NCBI RefSeq assembly: GCF_009363855.1
Contig: NZ_CP045423.1
Location: 2,882,001-2,946,000, forward strand
Length of the DNA stretch: 64,000 bases
Direction: 5' to 3'
Source of the DNA: Microvirga thermotolerans
GTDB taxonomy: Bacteria; Pseudomonadota; Alphaproteobacteria; Rhizobiales; Beijerinckiaceae
Position 1 is the first letter of the stretch. Every line of letters starts with the position of its first letter. Shown in pieces: positions 25,405-33,507 of the stretch. Made by a program: the position numbers and the translations under genes. The notes under the pieces are model-generated. The model did not search any database and had not been told where the DNA came from. It was given only the letters and a program-made list of their open reading frames with translations.

Positions 25405-26040
25405 ATGACCCTCTCCCCGATCGTCCTTCCGCTTTTCGCCCTTCTCGTGGCGGGGTGGAGCGTCGCGCTCGCGGCCTCGTTCCCCGCGCGGCGGCGCGAG
25501 GCGCTGCGCGATGCGCTTTCGGCCGCCCTCCTGGACGATCCCCGCTTCGGGGAGGCGGACCGTGCGGCGGTGCGGGACGGCCTCGCCTCTCTCCTGGGGC
25601 CCGGCATGGGGCCGGCGCTGCTCGCAGGCGTGCCTGCGATCCTTCTCGCCCTGGCCCTGCAGGGACTGGCGGCGCGCATCCGCGGCGTCTCCGGGCCCTC
25701 GCCCCTGGAGCGGCTCGAATGGGCGCGCCACCGCGCCCATGAATTGCGGCGGTTTGCCGAACGCGCCGAGGGAGGCGGCGCCGTCCGGGAGGATCCGCGC
25801 TTCCGCAGGCTCGAGGAATTGGCCTTCGAGTGCGAATTGCTGCGGCGCCCGTTCCTGATGCTCGGGCTCGGCGGTCTTTCCCTCCCCGCGCTCGCCCTCT
25901 ACGGGCTGGCCTACGGCTTCCGCGAGGCGTTCTTCGTCCTGCCGCAGCTGGCCTTCTTTCTCGCAAAGGCCCTCGCGCCGGTGCTGAGGCCGCCGGTCAG
26001 GAGGCGCCGGCCGACATCCGGGACAGGACGAGCCAGATGA
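25405..26040 (+). CDS. Predicted membrane protein of unknown function
   Basis: 211 aa with about four hydrophobic segments: IVLPLFALLVAGWSVALAA at the N-terminus, GPALLAGVPAILLALALQGL, and a C-terminal pair around FLMLGLGGLSLPALALYGLA and AFFVLPQLAFFLAKALAP. Between them is an Arg/Glu-rich cytoplasmic-type loop (LERLEWARHRAHELRRFAER). No family recognised. It begins 45 bp after the reductase on the same strand and may share its transcript. Its last 44 bp overlap the convergent gene at 25997-26269. Confidence 0.55.
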   Translation: MTLSPIVLPLFALLVAGWSVALAASFPARRREALRDALSAALLDDPRFGEADRAAVRDGLASLLGPGMGPALLAGVPAILLALALQGLAARIRGVSGPSPLERLEWARHRAHELRRFAERAEGGGAVREDPRFRRLEELAFECELLRRPFLMLGLGGLSLPALALYGLAYGFREAFFVLPQLAFFLAKALAPVLRPPVRRRRPTSGTGRAR

Positions 26041-26269
26041 CGAAGCACAGGATCGAGACGCCGGGCACGAGGAGGCCGAGCACCGTCCAGCGCCGGACGC
26101 GGTGCTCCCAGACATGGGTCTGATGCTCGACCTCGTCCGTCAGGGGAGCCTTCAGGAGAGCGTGGAACTTGTGCCGGGAATAATAGCCCATGGCGATGAC
26201 GAAGGGGGACAGCCAGGCGAAAATCACCGCCAGATCCCACATCAGGTTTCGGTATTGCGCGACCACCAC
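25997..26269 (-). CDS. Small two-helix membrane protein
   Basis: 90 aa with hydrophobic helices at about residues 10-28 (MWDLAVIFAWLSPFVIAMG) and 62-85 (WTVLGLLVPGVSILCFVIW), separated by a charged loop containing several His residues (HKFHALL, EHQTHVWEHR). No family assigned. The GTG start at 26269 has GGAGAGG a few bases upstream, which is the best support for the frame. It converges on and overlaps the 211-aa membrane protein by 44 bp, so one of the two could be wrong at its 3' end, though both keep plausible hydrophobic patterns. Confidence 0.55.
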   Translation of the reverse strand: MVVAQYRNLMWDLAVIFAWLSPFVIAMGYYSRHKFHALLKAPLTDEVEHQTHVWEHRVRRWTVLGLLVPGVSILCFVIWLVLSRMSAGAS

Positions 26270-26795
26270 GTCCCTCTCCGCCTAGCCCCTCCCCCTCATC
26301 CGGCCGCAACGCACCCGGGACCGGGCGCGGCGAAGGGGATGATCCGGAAGCGGGCATGCCTGTGCTTGTGCGACACGACGCGTTATTGGGCGAGAACACC
26401 GGTACGCCGGTCGAGGTTCCCGGGCTGCGCCTGCACGGAATGCAGGCCGGGGCTTCGCACGGCGCCATGGCGCGAATGCAATATGTTTGAAATCCTACCG
26501 CGCCGGATACCCGCCGTCGACCGCAGGACGGGCCACGCCCCATCCGGGCCTGCGGGCCTGCCCGGTCGCGGGGACGGCCAAGGCCGTTCGCTGCAATTTC
26601 GTTCGAAATCCAGTTTGCCGGAAGGCGCCCCGCAAGGGCTGGCGCCGGAGACGCCACGATGCGCCCCGGCGCCATGCGTGAGGCCCATGGCAAAGGCGCT
26701 TCGGGTGGCGAACGGCGGAACCGCGGTTGCGGCCTTCGTCTGAGCCGACAGGTCTCGGGGGAGGACGACGCTTCATCCTCGCCGCCGCACGCGTC
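26270..26795. other. Non-coding gap of 526 bp
   Basis: No supported gene; the open frames here are short, in several directions and without ribosome sites. A 14-bp palindrome ATTTCGTTCGAAAT at 26596-26609 recalls the TTCGAA-centred sites at 13914 and 17416 but with a different spacer. Confidence 0.4.
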
Positions 26796-29700
26796 TCAAT
26801 GGATCCGAGCCTCGGGCACGAGCGCATGCAAGGCCATGTTGTTGAAGGGCAGGGCTGCGGGCCCCTCGCCCGGCATGGTGTAGGGAGGAGCCGACCGATC
26901 CATGATCGTGCCGTTCGCATCGCCGATCTCGTAGTGCCTCACGCCATCGTCGTCGACATACCACTTCCAGATGGCGTCCTCCTCGCTGTCCCCTTCGCCG
27001 GCCAGCTCGATGTAATAGTAATCCCACACATCATTCCGGTCGCCGACGTCCCATTTCTGGATCACGAAATGGTCGTTGTCGAAAAGGGTTTCCTTCTGCC
27101 AGCACGTCCTCGCATCCGCCAGCAGGTACTGCTTGATGCGTGCCCAATCCCTGCCGTTCTGATCGTAGTCGTAGGTTCGCCAGGTATCGTCGTCCATCTT
27201 GTAGTTGTGAGCGTAGCGCCTCCCGTTCCGGTCGAACAGCTGGATCGAGTACTGCCACTCCTGGCCATCGCCGTAGTCCCAGAAGCGAACGTATTTCTCG
27301 TTGTCGCTCGTCATGCTCATGTACTGTTTCTGGTGGAGGCGCCGGAAGTGGCCCGGCGCTTCCGGATCGGGCTGATACTCGGTGTAGAGCCTCGCCCAGT
27401 CCGGGTCTGCGTTCGTCACGTCCCACCGCCAATCCGTCATCGTCGCTCCACGGCTGTTCGGCGTATCCAGCGCGATCCGCTCGGAGAGGCGGGTCGTCCG
27501 GTCTTCGCCCGTATAGGTGACGGTCTTGACGTCGTAGTCGGAGTGCTGACGGTCGAGGTCGCGATCGACCTCGGCATAGGTGTTGTCGTCAAAGAGGAAC
27601 CGTTCCTGCGTGATGCGGCTGGGGTCCTGCCTGTAGTCGTATTCGTAGCGCTGCCATTTCACGCCGGACGTGTAATCCCACTGGAAGACTCTGCCGCGTG
27701 CGACCGTTCCGTCGTCGTTGCGCCAGGTCTGCTCCTGCCAGGCCAACTGCCCGGCCCTGTTCCAGAAGGTCACCTGCTGCGACCAGTCGCCCGGGACGGA
27801 GTGCCAGTCCCAGCGGACCTTGGAGTAGGTCGGATGGGTATCGTAGTTGATCTCCTTCCAGACCATGCGGTCCTCGCCCTCGATGTAGAGGGTGGAATCC
27901 GCCCAGTCCTGGCCGTTGAAGTCCCATTCCCTGATCACCGTGTGGCCGGGCGCGGACGCGGTGCCGTAGTAGCGGTAGGACTCGTAGTGCTTGCGGCCGC
28001 CGGCGTCGTAGCGCTCCTCGAAGCGCTCCCATTCTCCGTCGCGCGCATAAGGCGCCGGCGGAGAGCCGTAATTGATGCCGTCGCCCTGCGCATGGTCCTT
28101 GCCTTTCAGGATCCGCGCGCCGCCGTCATAGGTCGTGTCCTCCGTCAGCCAGTGATCGGAGTTGGGGCTGTAGACGTCGTATTCCCGGACGATGACGTCC
28201 CAGGCGGCCTGGTTGGCCGGGTCCCACAGGCGCTCGATGACGTCGACGGGGCTGGGGTCGGGATCGGGCTCGTGGAGCGTGTCGACCTGGCGGAAATCGT
28301 CGTAGACGCCGCCCACGTTCATCGACCATGTCGTGCGGACGCGCCAGGCCCGCGCGCCGTCGTGGTCCCACTCCGTGATCGTGCGCGTCGTGTCGTCGTT
28401 CTCGTATTGCTGCCTCACGAGCCGCGCCTGCGTATCGTAGGTCTGGACGTAGGACGCCCAGCTTTCGGAGGCGGCCACGTCCCACGCATAGGCGCGGCGC
28501 GAACCGTCCGGGTGGAACACGGTTTCGCTCATGAGCGTGTTGTCGACGGCGCGCCGCTGGATGAAGATCTCGAACTGCGCCGGATTGACGGCCCATGGAC
28601 GCCAGCCGAGCGTGCTCTTCGAGCCGTCGCTGTCGTCCACGTCCCAGGCGATGTCCCGGTCGGCGTCGATCGCGTAGTCGAGCTCGGCCTGAGTGAAGGT
28701 GCCGTTGCTGAACCGGAACAGCTCGATGGCGGCCAAGTCCGTGCCGTCCGGCGAGCCCGCACGCAGATCGACGATGGAATAACGGCCGACCGCCTCGTTG
28801 AAGCGGATCCTGTAGTCGGAGTGCAGGCCGGTGAGCACGAGGGTGTCGGCGCCCTCACCGCCGTCGAGGTAGTCGACCTCCGGCCCTCCCACCAATATAT
28901 CGTTGCCGCCGCCGCCGAAAAGTTGATCGCGTCCGCCGCCGCCGTCGAGGCTGTCGTTGCCGGCGCCGCCCGAGAGCATGTCGTCGCCGAGGCCGCCGCG
29001 CAGGGTGTCGTTGGCGGCATCACCCGAGAGAACGTCGCTGCCCTCACCGCCGTCGAGCGTGTCCTGCCCGTCGCCGCCCCACAGCTTGTCGTCGCCCGTG
29101 CCGCCTTCGAGGCGGTCGTCGTCCGCATCGCCATAGAGCTGGTCGTTACCCTCGCTGCCCGACAGGCTGTCGGCGCCAAGGCCACCATACAGGGTATCGG
29201 CTCCCGCGGCGCCGGAGAGCAGGTCTGCTCCTGCCCCACCCTTCAGGACATCGTCGCCCGCCTCGCCGTAGAGGTGGTCGCCCCCCTCATCGCCAACCAG
29301 CCCGTCATTGCCGCTGCCGCCGTAGAGCGTGTCGTCGCCGCCGGAGCCGAGCAGTGCGTCATTGTCGGCACCGCCATAGAGAAGGTCGTTGCCGTCGCCG
29401 CCGTCGAGATCGTCACGGCCATCGTCGCCGTGCAAGGTGTCGTCGCCGCCGTCGCCGCGCAGCCGGTCGCCGCCGTCGCCCCCATGCAGCGTGTCGTCGC
29501 CGCTGCCGCCCGCAAGAGTGTCGTCGTCCTCGTCGCCCTGAAGGTGATCGTTGCCCTCACCGCCCCTAAGGTCGTCATGACCGATGCCGCCGACAAGCCA
29601 GTCCACGCCGGTCCCGCCGACCAGCAGGTCGTGACCGCTGCCGCCGTTCAGGGTGTCGTCGCCCTCGCCCCCACGAAGCTCGTCCGAGCCCTCGCCGCCA

Positions 29701-32060
29701 AGCAGACTGTCATTGCCGGCATCACCGAAGAGGAGATCGAATCCGGAACCGCCGTCGAGCAGATCGTTGCCATTGCCGCCATACAGCTCGTCGCCCTCGC
29801 TGCCACCGGAGAGGGTATCGTTACCGTCGCCACCGTCGAGGATGTCGCCTTGCGTGCCGCCGTCGAGGCGATCGTTGCCGGCTCCGCCATAGAGCGCATC
29901 GTAGCCTTCGCCGCCGCTCAGGGTGTCGTCGCCGGCCTCGCCAAAGAGTTTGTCGTCCCAGCCGTCGCCGGAGAGACTGTCGTTGCCGTTGCCGCCCCGA
30001 AGGGTGTCGTTTCCGTTTCCGCCTTTGAGGGTATCTTTGCCTCCGCGGCCATAAAGCGCGTCATTTCCTCCGTACCCTTCGAGAAGGGTCCGCTCGTTAC
30101 CGCCCTTATATGTGTTCCTTCGGTCATTCCCCTTGATATGCCAAATAGCCAAAGCTTGGTGAGCATTGAATTTCATGCTCGAGTATTGATCGTCCAGCCA
30201 GGCTTCGACATACAGCGGCAAGCCTGCGGCTGTTTGATGATAAAGCGCAGCAATTTTGCCGCTCAGATCATATTGCGCAACCAGACGCGTCCCATCGGAT
30301 TTCTGGACGACAGCGGCATCATAACCCTTTTGCCCAAGCCGAAGTGCAAGCTTGCGATCACCACTGCCTGAAAACCAGTTCTGGGTACTTCCGTCGCCAG
30401 GCCTAACCCTAACGCTGTCTCGACTCGCGGTCAGTGTCGCGTTGTTGCGGCCAAGTGCGAAAACTGCGTCGGCAACCGTAATTTTCTTACCATCGGATGT
30501 TATGGTCATGGCCGTGCCGTTTATCCGCGACCCATCCGAGTACCACGTCGACTGCCTGTTGTGGTGAAGGGGAATGTATGTGATGCCTAATTCACCAAGG
30601 GTCTTGAGCTCTCCGGGATCAACGACTCCATCAACGTCGGCATCTGCCCAGACTTTGAAGAGCCTAAACTCGGGATCAAGCGACGAGAGCTTCCCGTCAT
30701 GGTTGGCATCAAAAGTGAGCCGCAGGGCTTCCATATCGCTCGTCGCGGCTGTCTCCCACTGACTAAAAATGAACTCGTATGCATGCTCGATTACACCGTC
30801 GGGATACCATGCGCCGCTACGATCTAGGTCAATGACAAGAATGCCATCACCACCACTGAACCATGCTGTCCGCCCTATAATTCCGTCATTATTGTAATCG
30901 TAAAATGTAGGGGACTTATCGAGAGGAACAATATCGATGCCGTTGCCGTCTAGGTCGAGTAAAATAGGGACTCCCACGCCAGCCGGCGAAGCGCCATCGT
31001 CATCGTTTATGCTGTTCGGAGGAGCCGTGCCGCCTGGTTCCTGATTTGGCGGATCGGCCTCCCCGCCTGGGGCGGGAGGGCTTAAGCCCGATCCATTCTT
31101 CCCTTCCGAGGGATCGTCACTGCTGTTACCGGGCTTATCTGCTCCTGCCGGCCCAACGCTGCCTCCGCCGCTTTGGCTCACGCCGCCGTTTGGACCTTTC
31201 CCTGGATGACTGCCTCCACCTCCTCCTTGCGGACCTTTTCCAGATCCATCACCACCTGCTCCTTGCGAACCGGTAGGCTGCCCCCCTACATACCCCTCGG
31301 CAGATTGATCGTTGCCATTCCCTCCTCCAGCATCGTTTGAATTCGGGAATTTTGGCAAAGTATTGTTCTTGATCTGCTCCGGGAGGTTGGAACGCGGGTT
31401 CGTCACCGGTGGCTTATGCGGACCTTCAACCACGTTCTTGACGAGGGAGGATGCCGCAAAACCTGCCGCATTCCCGTCCAGCATCGCCTTCGCAGCCTTT
31501 TCTGCCCTTACTTCGCCACCGCCAAGGGCTGCCTTAACGGCACTGCCTAAAGACCCAAGCGCTCGCCCAAGAAACTGCGCCTGAAGATCGGGTGGGCTGT
31601 TCTCGCTTGCCTTCTGATCATCTGGAACCGGTTTGCCAAGATCCTCGTAAGGGTCGGGTTTGATACCGAGCGATTCAAGGACCTTGCCCAGCTTTTCGTA
31701 AAACTCAGGCTTGTGACCCAAGGCGCCTCCCGCCAAGCCGGGATACTTATGATGCAGGATTTCATGAACAAAGATCTTTATGGGTGCCTTCCAGTGGTTC
31801 GGATTGATCCATACCATTGGTGGTTTGCCAACGGCCTGGGAATGCCCAGCCTGACCAAGCGGGACCACTTTCTCCAGGAACTCCTTGTTGCCCGGAGTTA
31901 GGTTTTTGCTTTTCGGATTGTCGGTGACAAGAATGTCCACATCTTTTGGGACACTCAGCAGGTCTTTGACGTTGGGAAGCTTATTCAGCTCATCAATCCA
32001 ACTCTGCACCAGTTCTTTGTCTATGGCATATTCGTCGACTGAGAACGTAATCGAGCCCAT
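26796..32060 (-). CDS. Giant multidomain protein: predicted metallopeptidase head, Gly-rich linker, RTX beta-roll, W-D repeat tail
   Basis: 1754 aa. Residues 1-135 carry HEILHH (H99, E100, H103) and then GHKPEFYEKLGKVL with H116, which fits a gluzincin-like zinc site (HExxH plus a third His, as in YgjP/SprT-type peptidases). Residues 230-350 are a Gly/Pro/Ser linker. Residues 355-540 contain the VPILLDLDGNGIDI element common in RTX exoproteins and EF-hand-like loops (DANHDGKLSSLD, DADVDGVVDPGE). Residues about 660-1073 are 46 uninterrupted RTX nonapeptides. Residues 1130-1700 hold about nine repeats with a W-D...W core. No signal peptide and no classical C-terminal secretion tail are seen. 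It starts 8 bp after the 194-aa gene. Codons up to about 640 are AT-richer than the rest. Type I export is inferred. Confidence 0.8.
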   Translation of the reverse strand: MGSITFSVDEYAIDKELVQSWIDELNKLPNVKDLLSVPKDVDILVTDNPKSKNLTPGNKEFLEKVVPLGQAGHSQAVGKPPMVWINPNHWKAPIKIFVHEILHHKYPGLAGGALGHKPEFYEKLGKVLESLGIKPDPYEDLGKPVPDDQKASENSPPDLQAQFLGRALGSLGSAVKAALGGGEVRAEKAAKAMLDGNAAGFAASSLVKNVVEGPHKPPVTNPRSNLPEQIKNNTLPKFPNSNDAGGGNGNDQSAEGYVGGQPTGSQGAGGDGSGKGPQGGGGGSHPGKGPNGGVSQSGGGSVGPAGADKPGNSSDDPSEGKNGSGLSPPAPGGEADPPNQEPGGTAPPNSINDDDGASPAGVGVPILLDLDGNGIDIVPLDKSPTFYDYNNDGIIGRTAWFSGGDGILVIDLDRSGAWYPDGVIEHAYEFIFSQWETAATSDMEALRLTFDANHDGKLSSLDPEFRLFKVWADADVDGVVDPGELKTLGELGITYIPLHHNRQSTWYSDGSRINGTAMTITSDGKKITVADAVFALGRNNATLTASRDSVRVRPGDGSTQNWFSGSGDRKLALRLGQKGYDAAVVQKSDGTRLVAQYDLSGKIAALYHQTAAGLPLYVEAWLDDQYSSMKFNAHQALAIWHIKGNDRRNTYKGGNERTLLEGYGGNDALYGRGGKDTLKGGNGNDTLRGGNGNDSLSGDGWDDKLFGEAGDDTLSGGEGYDALYGGAGNDRLDGGTQGDILDGGDGNDTLSGGSEGDELYGGNGNDLLDGGSGFDLLFGDAGNDSLLGGEGSDELRGGEGDDTLNGGSGHDLLVGGTGVDWLVGGIGHDDLRGGEGNDHLQGDEDDDTLAGGSGDDTLHGGDGGDRLRGDGGDDTLHGDDGRDDLDGGDGNDLLYGGADNDALLGSGGDDTLYGGSGNDGLVGDEGGDHLYGEAGDDVLKGGAGADLLSGAAGADTLYGGLGADSLSGSEGNDQLYGDADDDRLEGGTGDDKLWGGDGQDTLDGGEGSDVLSGDAANDTLRGGLGDDMLSGGAGNDSLDGGGGRDQLFGGGGNDILVGGPEVDYLDGGEGADTLVLTGLHSDYRIRFNEAVGRYSIVDLRAGSPDGTDLAAIELFRFSNGTFTQAELDYAIDADRDIAWDVDDSDGSKSTLGWRPWAVNPAQFEIFIQRRAVDNTLMSETVFHPDGSRRAYAWDVAASESWASYVQTYDTQARLVRQQYENDDTTRTITEWDHDGARAWRVRTTWSMNVGGVYDDFRQVDTLHEPDPDPSPVDVIERLWDPANQAAWDVIVREYDVYSPNSDHWLTEDTTYDGGARILKGKDHAQGDGINYGSPPAPYARDGEWERFEERYDAGGRKHYESYRYYGTASAPGHTVIREWDFNGQDWADSTLYIEGEDRMVWKEINYDTHPTYSKVRWDWHSVPGDWSQQVTFWNRAGQLAWQEQTWRNDDGTVARGRVFQWDYTSGVKWQRYEYDYRQDPSRITQERFLFDDNTYAEVDRDLDRQHSDYDVKTVTYTGEDRTTRLSERIALDTPNSRGATMTDWRWDVTNADPDWARLYTEYQPDPEAPGHFRRLHQKQYMSMTSDNEKYVRFWDYGDGQEWQYSIQLFDRNGRRYAHNYKMDDDTWRTYDYDQNGRDWARIKQYLLADARTCWQKETLFDNDHFVIQKWDVGDRNDVWDYYYIELAGEGDSEEDAIWKWYVDDDGVRHYEIGDANGTIMDRSAPPYTMPGEGPAALPFNNMALHALVPEARIH

Positions 32061-32067
32061 TGTTTCC

Positions 32068-32652
32068 CTACTTTCCAGACGCGTTCGGGTCAGCGATCCG
32101 ATTTAGGATGGAGTTCATCGTCGGTTCGCTACATGCTTCCAACACCAAGCTGTCGGGCTGCTTTCGATGGACCGAGCAAACGATCTTCGCATTGCCAATC
32201 TCGAGCAGTACCTTGTCTGTGTCCGGGAACTTCCATCGACCCGCGAAATCGGCGCCGTGGCCGCTATCGGCACTCCAACCTTCCAGCCGTCCGCTTTCCC
32301 GAAAACACAGCCATAAAGCGGAAGCCGGCCGCTGGATCGAGGTTGCATGCCCCCAACAGCCAACAATTTGTGGTCTGTTTTCCATCGCGAAAGCGGGCCA
32401 AGTAGCAACTGGGTGAAGTAGGTTGAGATGGATTGCCGTGCTGATGGCTGCCACTTTACCAAACATCCCGAGGTTCTTGCTGAACGAGTTCAGGGCTTTG
32501 ACATTCGCTTGGTCCAGCGCGTGCTGGGAGGATTTGATCGTATCAAGGGTTGCCGCGATCGAGGCGTTCGTAAGTGCCTCGGCGTTGTTAATGGCGTCCT
32601 TCCAATCCTTGTCGGTTGGCTCGCGCTCTTTCCCCGCTGCGGTGGCAGTCAT
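32068..32652 (-). CDS. Unknown 194-aa partner of the giant RTX protein
   Basis: No family recognised. The N-terminal 75 residues look helical and amphipathic (EALTNASIAATLDTIKSSQH, LDQANVKALNSFSKNLGMFG), with a mildly hydrophobic stretch KVAAISTAIHLNLLHP. The C-terminal half is beta-rich with four cysteines (IVGCWGHATS, LWLCFRES, IVCSVHRK, LEACSEPT). There is no signal peptide. It overlaps the membrane-protein gene upstream by 4 bp and ends 8 bp before the giant gene, so all three are one operon. Base composition is AT-richer than the chromosome around it. A role as chaperone or as inhibitor of the peptidase head is possible; nothing in the sequence proves either. Confidence 0.65.
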   Translation of the reverse strand: MTATAAGKEREPTDKDWKDAINNAEALTNASIAATLDTIKSSQHALDQANVKALNSFSKNLGMFGKVAAISTAIHLNLLHPVATWPAFAMENRPQIVGCWGHATSIQRPASALWLCFRESGRLEGWSADSGHGADFAGRWKFPDTDKVLLEIGNAKIVCSVHRKQPDSLVLEACSEPTMNSILNRIADPNASGK

Positions 32653-33305
32653 CCTCTGGCTCCATTGGTCAAGTTTTTAAGACGACGGGTCCAAACAACG
32701 GCAAGAACAGCAGCACTCAGTGCGAATGCTGCGACACACATTGCCCCCCATGTCAGGAACCAGTAAGAGGCGACGTCGGTGTAGATGCCGTCGAAGCCCG
32801 GCCTGAAACGACGCCCATCCTTAGGAATGATCAAGTCATACTGGAAGAACGCGATGTACGTTAGAAATGAGCAAAGTATTGCGATTCCAACCCAGAATTT
32901 TATGTAATATAAATAATTGCCCCTCGTCCGCTTCGATACCTTTAGATCATTGAACTTGCTGAACGGCAGGGATGCCGCGACGAGTATCAAACTCACGCAT
33001 AGAGTGGCCGCGTAGCCGGAGACAACATACGCATGAAGGTCGGCTACGCACCGTGAGGATTCCCTCGATAGAAACGCTATTTCCTGAAGCGCTATCGGGC
33101 GCAGATAGCGCACGATTGCCAATGCCGTATCCAGATCCCACGGCAATGCGATCTCGCAACGGGCATTGAACCGGGCCGACAGGGCGGCGATCATGATCAG
33201 GCCGGAAAGGACCGTCCCGACGGCGATCGGGACCGTGAGATAGTGGATATGACTCCACGTGTTGGGCGTCTCGAAATCCTGCTCGCCGTAGTTCATGATA
33301 TTCAT
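32649..33305 (-). CDS. Multi-pass membrane protein, first gene of the giant-RTX operon
   Basis: 218 aa from the ATG at 33305 (MNIMNYGEQDFETPNTWSH). Four hydrophobic segments: TVPIAVGTVLSGLIMIAALS, AYVVSGYAATLCVSLILVAA, FWVGIAILCSFLTYIAFF and WFLTWGAMCVAAFALSAAVL; the loop between helices 1 and 2 has two cysteines (NARCEIAL, SSRCVADL). No family recognised. AAGG lies nine bases before the chosen ATG; a longer frame reaches 33359 without a ribosome site, and ATG 33296 is a third option. It could serve as membrane immunity or as an export helper for the large protein. Confidence 0.6.
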   Translation of the reverse strand: MNIMNYGEQDFETPNTWSHIHYLTVPIAVGTVLSGLIMIAALSARFNARCEIALPWDLDTALAIVRYLRPIALQEIAFLSRESSRCVADLHAYVVSGYAATLCVSLILVAASLPFSKFNDLKVSKRTRGNYLYYIKFWVGIAILCSFLTYIAFFQYDLIIPKDGRRFRPGFDGIYTDVASYWFLTWGAMCVAAFALSAAVLAVVWTRRLKNLTNGARG

Positions 33306-33507
33306 CGTATCGTGCCTTGAATTCTCGTTGGTCCGCCGCAGCGCATCTGCGAGGGCCATGGATGCCGCAAAGGGCGTCTGTCAGCGCTTATCGAGGACAT
33401 GTCCGGCAATAGCGCCGGTACGTATGTCCTCGGCAAGACCATCGCGCGAGCCAAGAGTAGCGCTGAATGAGAAACTTGTTTGAGATCTCGGTTGGCTGTC
33501 ACGGACA

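Noticed and set aside
28850..30090. Regular short repeats that could suggest a CRISPR array or tandem DNA repeat
   Set aside because: The period is 27 bp in frame and translates to RTX nonapeptides; there are no constant repeats with unique spacers.
26727..30371. A 1214-codon open frame on the plus strand opposite the giant RTX gene
   Set aside because: It is the antisense of GC-rich repeats; its translation is a low-complexity Val/Ala pattern with no ribosome site or family features.
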